Source: CALBPI01 sp039033995 (GTDB lineage Bacteria; Pseudomonadota; Gammaproteobacteria; Steroidobacterales; Woeseiaceae). From it: DNA of 64,000 bases. Each line of letters starts with the position of its first letter. Position 1 is the first letter of the stretch. Of this stretch, positions 61,486 to 64,000 are shown one piece after another. The stretch covers positions 1-64,000 of the forward strand of contig JBCCBP010000007.1 of NCBI GenBank assembly GCA_039033995.1, written 5' to 3'. The notes under the pieces were generated by a model that saw nothing but the letters and a program-made list of their open reading frames with translations, was not told the DNA's origin and did no database searches. Made by a program: the position numbers and the translations under genes.

Positions 61486-62114
61486 CGATGCCCCGCCTTG
61501 CGCCGGGCGAGCAGCATTGTCCAAGGTAGGGGTTTGCGTACCTCGCATACGTCGAAGTATTCACCGACCAGCGCTACAAAGCGACGCGACGACCAGTGCT
61601 GCAGATGCCCCGGCGTGTTGCCGAGTGCGCTCCAGTACTTGCCACGTGCCATATTCAGCACACGCCAGATCGGTTCGCGCGGGACACTCAGCACGACATA
61701 GGACTGCGCTGCTGCACGCAACTTTTCCAGCGCACGACGCGGCTCATCGACATGTTCCAGCACCTCGCAACAGACGATGAGCTCTGCCGCGTCCGCGTCG
61801 GTGAGTTCGTAGACATTCCGTTGGGCGACCTCAGCGTTGGTAGCAGACAGCGTCTCTTGAGCGGTTGCCACCATTTGTGCAGAAAAGTCAGAGGCGCGCA
61901 GTCGTTCCGGCGCGAGACGATGGATCATTTGCGACAGGTGACCTTCGCCGCAACCGATTTCATGGATGTCGCGAGCGTCCGCCTTGCGAATGAGTGCTAG
62001 TACATTGCGCTCGAACCCCTGCATCAGCGCACGTGCAATCGGATTCTGCGTCGCGTATTTGTCGTACACGTTGCCGATGGGAATGCCATCCTCTGTCTTG
62101 ATTGGTTCATGCAT
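61482..62114 (-). CDS. Class I SAM-dependent methyltransferase of the glycan cluster
   Basis: 210 residues. SAM motif HEIGCGEGHLSQMI, acidic loop ASDFSAQMVA, and CCEVLEHVDEPRRAL, then HLQHWSSRRFVALV typical of methyltransferases in surface polysaccharide loci. No signal peptide. It starts 8 bases after the large membrane gene and couples to the flippase-like gene. Confidence 0.88.
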   Translation of the reverse strand: MHEPIKTEDGIPIGNVYDKYATQNPIARALMQGFERNVLALIRKADARDIHEIGCGEGHLSQMIHRLAPERLRASDFSAQMVATAQETLSATNAEVAQRNVYELTDADAAELIVCCEVLEHVDEPRRALEKLRAAAQSYVVLSVPREPIWRVLNMARGKYWSALGNTPGHLQHWSSRRFVALVGEYFDVCEVRKPLPWTMLLARRKAGHR

Positions 62115-62122
62115 CGCGGATC

Positions 62123-64000
62123 CTAAAATTCCATAAGGCGATAACGATCCGGATCGTCTGGATCGCGTTCGAGAAAACGCCCATCCAGCGACAATGAGAA
62201 AATTCTCGCGATCGCTGCGTCGAGTTGTGGGTTACTGACGGGCAGCCAGATGACATCATGTTTGCGCAACACACGCTCGATATCGGCATCCGCCATCGTG
62301 GCAAAGGCCCGCGCGCGCTCTATGGTGGTCGGCGTCGGTGTCAGCTGATACTGCATGATGTGGCCCAGCATGCCGTTCGGCATATCATTCGGAAAATACA
62401 CCCACAGCTTTCGGTCGCGAAGGGTTTCGCTCACGGCCGTCATCACGGCGGCGTTCTGGTCGCGTTGCGAGATGCGCCTGTTCGCTTCATACAGCGGTTT
62501 CAGGTACGGCGTTTCGACGATGCAAAACGCGGCCAGCACGGCCAGCATGACGATTGCTCCGCGATAGGCAGGCGCGGCGGATTGCGTCGTGTTGGGTTGG
62601 CGCACGCCGATAGTCGGTAGCACGGCAGCCAGCATCAGCAGCCACATCGCCAGCACGATCGAGTGCGTGTAGCGCACGTAAGAAGACAGGATCAGGCCAC
62701 GCTCGCCGAACGCAAACTGATAACTGAGATACAACATGAGCGAGTAACACAACGCGGTGGCGAGCAAGCCACCAGCAGCCATGGTCCATGCCGGCCGTAA
62801 ATCGCGTCGACCGAGCGCCAGGATGACGACGAAAAAGGCTGTGAACAGCCCATAAAACCCCGCCGTTGAAAGCCGCCAGTTATCTGTATAGACATTAGCC
62901 ATATCGTAGCTGTAGGCGTTGTACTGCGCAGACACTGCGTCTTTCGAAATTTGCTGATGCAAGAAGGCATCGACAAATCGCGTTTTGACGAGCGCGCTGT
63001 CGGCATCACTCAGAATGCGTTTGCCGCGCGCAACACCATCCACAATATTGCCCATCGATTGTGCGTCATTCGCTACGCCTGCCGCATCGCGATTGATCGA
63101 CCAGCTGACGCGGCCGGCGAAAGCCGGGGCCAGCACGACCGTCGCGAGCAGCACTGCGCTGAACGCGTGCGCAATGGATTGCCGCGGTGTCTTTCGGGCG
63201 CGCTCGATGAACACGATTGCGGCTGCCAGGCCTGCGCCGGCGGCGGCAAAAGCGATGCCGGTATCTTTCAGCAGTGTGAGCACCGCGAGCGGCAATGCCA
63301 GCCAGACGAAGCGAGCGGTCCGGACGTCGCGCCATAACACCGCGAGCAGTAAGACACCGAACAGCCAGGTGGCCAGCAGGTGATCGACATAGATGCTCGC
63401 CACCGCGTGACCAAAATTGGCGAGCCCGACGGTGATACCGACGATCAGCGGTAGTATCCACAACGCGTGTTGTCGCCAGTCCAGTCGCTCGAACAATACG
63501 CACAGGGGCGTCACAAGCAACACAAACTGCGCGAAGTAGGCGCTGGCCTCGGCGCGCGGCGCAAAAATGACAAATCCGTATTGCCAGAGTGGCGCGATCG
63601 GAGGGTAACGTGGGTGCAACGAGTTGCTGTCGGCGCCCCACAGTGCGTCTGCTGCCCACAGATCCTTCAGAAAGATGCCCCAGTGCGCAAACTCGTCAAA
63701 ATAGAAGAATCCGCTCGCGTGATGGACCCACCAGAAGGCCAGCGCGGCTGCGATCAGAAACACGTAGGCAGGTGCTGGCGTGTGTCTGTCACGCTGGCGC
63801 ACAAATGCCAATAATGCGCCGATGGCTGCGACCAGGCCTGCTAACCAGATGACAGCTGCGGTCCACCACAACAAGCCCAGGAAGGCACCGAGCAACAGCA
63901 TCAACGCCCAGATCGAGACGGTCATCACCAGCGCCGCAGGGGCAGACCAGCGCATGCTGCGTTGCAGCAAAAGCGCGAATCCGAACAAGGGCAATAAAGA
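62123..64000 (-). CDS. Multi-span membrane protein, GT-C glycosyltransferase-like (5' end outside window)
   Basis: At least 625 residues; the frame is open through base 64000, so the true start is beyond the edge. Twelve or more hydrophobic helices are seen. After the third one, an acidic loop DEFAHWGIFLKDLW recalls the catalytic loop of GT-C transferases of the ArnT/PMT kind that use lipid-linked sugars. The soluble C-terminus (about 110 residues) follows the last helix. Function is inferred only from topology and neighbours. Confidence 0.75.
   Translation of the reverse strand, partial: SLLPLFGFALLLQRSMRWSAPAALVMTVSIWALMLLLGAFLGLLWWTAAVIWLAGLVAAIGALLAFVRQRDRHTPAPAYVFLIAAALAFWWVHHASGFFYFDEFAHWGIFLKDLWAADALWGADSNSLHPRYPPIAPLWQYGFVIFAPRAEASAYFAQFVLLVTPLCVLFERLDWRQHALWILPLIVGITVGLANFGHAVASIYVDHLLATWLFGVLLLAVLWRDVRTARFVWLALPLAVLTLLKDTGIAFAAAGAGLAAAIVFIERARKTPRQSIAHAFSAVLLATVVLAPAFAGRVSWSINRDAAGVANDAQSMGNIVDGVARGKRILSDADSALVKTRFVDAFLHQQISKDAVSAQYNAYSYDMANVYTDNWRLSTAGFYGLFTAFFVVILALGRRDLRPAWTMAAGGLLATALCYSLMLYLSYQFAFGERGLILSSYVRYTHSIVLAMWLLMLAAVLPTIGVRQPNTTQSAAPAYRGAIVMLAVLAAFCIVETPYLKPLYEANRRISQRDQNAAVMTAVSETLRDRKLWVYFPNDMPNGMLGHIMQYQLTPTPTTIERARAFATMADADIERVLRKHDVIWLPVSNPQLDAAIARIFSLSLDGRFLERDPDDPDRYRLMEF

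Noticed and set aside
1..64000. tRNA, rRNA, CRISPR arrays and insertion sequences
   Set aside because: I looked in the intergenic gaps for cloverleaf ends, regularly spaced repeats and terminal inverted repeats with transposase genes, and found none.

Overview
The window is a densely packed stretch of chromosome with about 60 protein genes and no rRNA, tRNA, insertion sequence, CRISPR array or integrase that I could recognise. It looks like a GC-rich, free-living gammaproteobacterium outside the Enterobacterales. The gene orders point that way: rhlB / trxA-rho, dusB-fis-purH-purD, and aroQ-accB-accC-prmA, together with a PlsB-type glycerol-3-phosphate acyltransferase and Fis. A more exact placement (for example Woeseiales, Steroidobacterales or Chromatiales grade) is a guess and I do not claim it.

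Layout. 1-3169: 5' part of a TonB-dependent receptor (minus strand, cut by the window edge), a regulatory region with a perfect palindrome, a small periplasmic protein, and a DUF192/lipoprotein pair. 3311-10276: a six-gene MoxR-DUF58-DUF4381-VWA-VWA/TPR-BatD operon. 10333-16175: an Ada-like alkyltransferase/AraC protein, a DMT exporter, a HAD phosphatase, an alpha/beta hydrolase, an OmpA-like protein and two small proteins. 16294-19195: lipA, sohB and an M48 metalloprotease lipoprotein. 19206-24901: the four-gene ligase-associated DNA-repair cassette (exonuclease, ATP-dependent ligase, Lhr-like helicase, PdeM nuclease), all translationally coupled and followed by a coupled methyltransferase. 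25728-28925: desaturase, L,D-transpeptidase, a tiny ORF and a PLP enzyme. 29039-30583: an orphan contractile-tail sheath homologue. 30812-37428: a sodium/solute symporter, two tandem membrane-associated GTPases, an alkyltransferase-like protein, a duplicated thioredoxin-fold protein, an esterase and a small lipoprotein. 37474-44720: PhzF, glucokinase, plsB, trhO, a YdcH-like coiled coil, cysQ and yrfG. 44709-49406: rhlB, trxA, rho and moeA. 49403-59586: one long minus-strand array, aroQ-accB-accC-prmA-(DUF3426)-dusB-fis-purH-purD-moeA, covering shikimate, fatty-acid, translation and purine functions. 59663-64000: a minus-strand envelope-glycan module (GT2, flippase-like protein, methyltransferase, GT-C-like membrane protein), the last gene running off the window.

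How it fits together. Most of the window is housekeeping with strong translational coupling (many ATGA overlaps). Several convergent pairs also overlap in their coding 3' ends. The least explained parts are the lone tail-sheath gene, the overlapping GTPase pair and its neighbours, the 875-residue acidic DUF3426 protein, and a transcription terminator for rho that lies inside the moeA coding sequence. I found no clear-cut new defence or mobile system. The orphan sheath and the tandem GTPases are the best candidates for undescribed biology.
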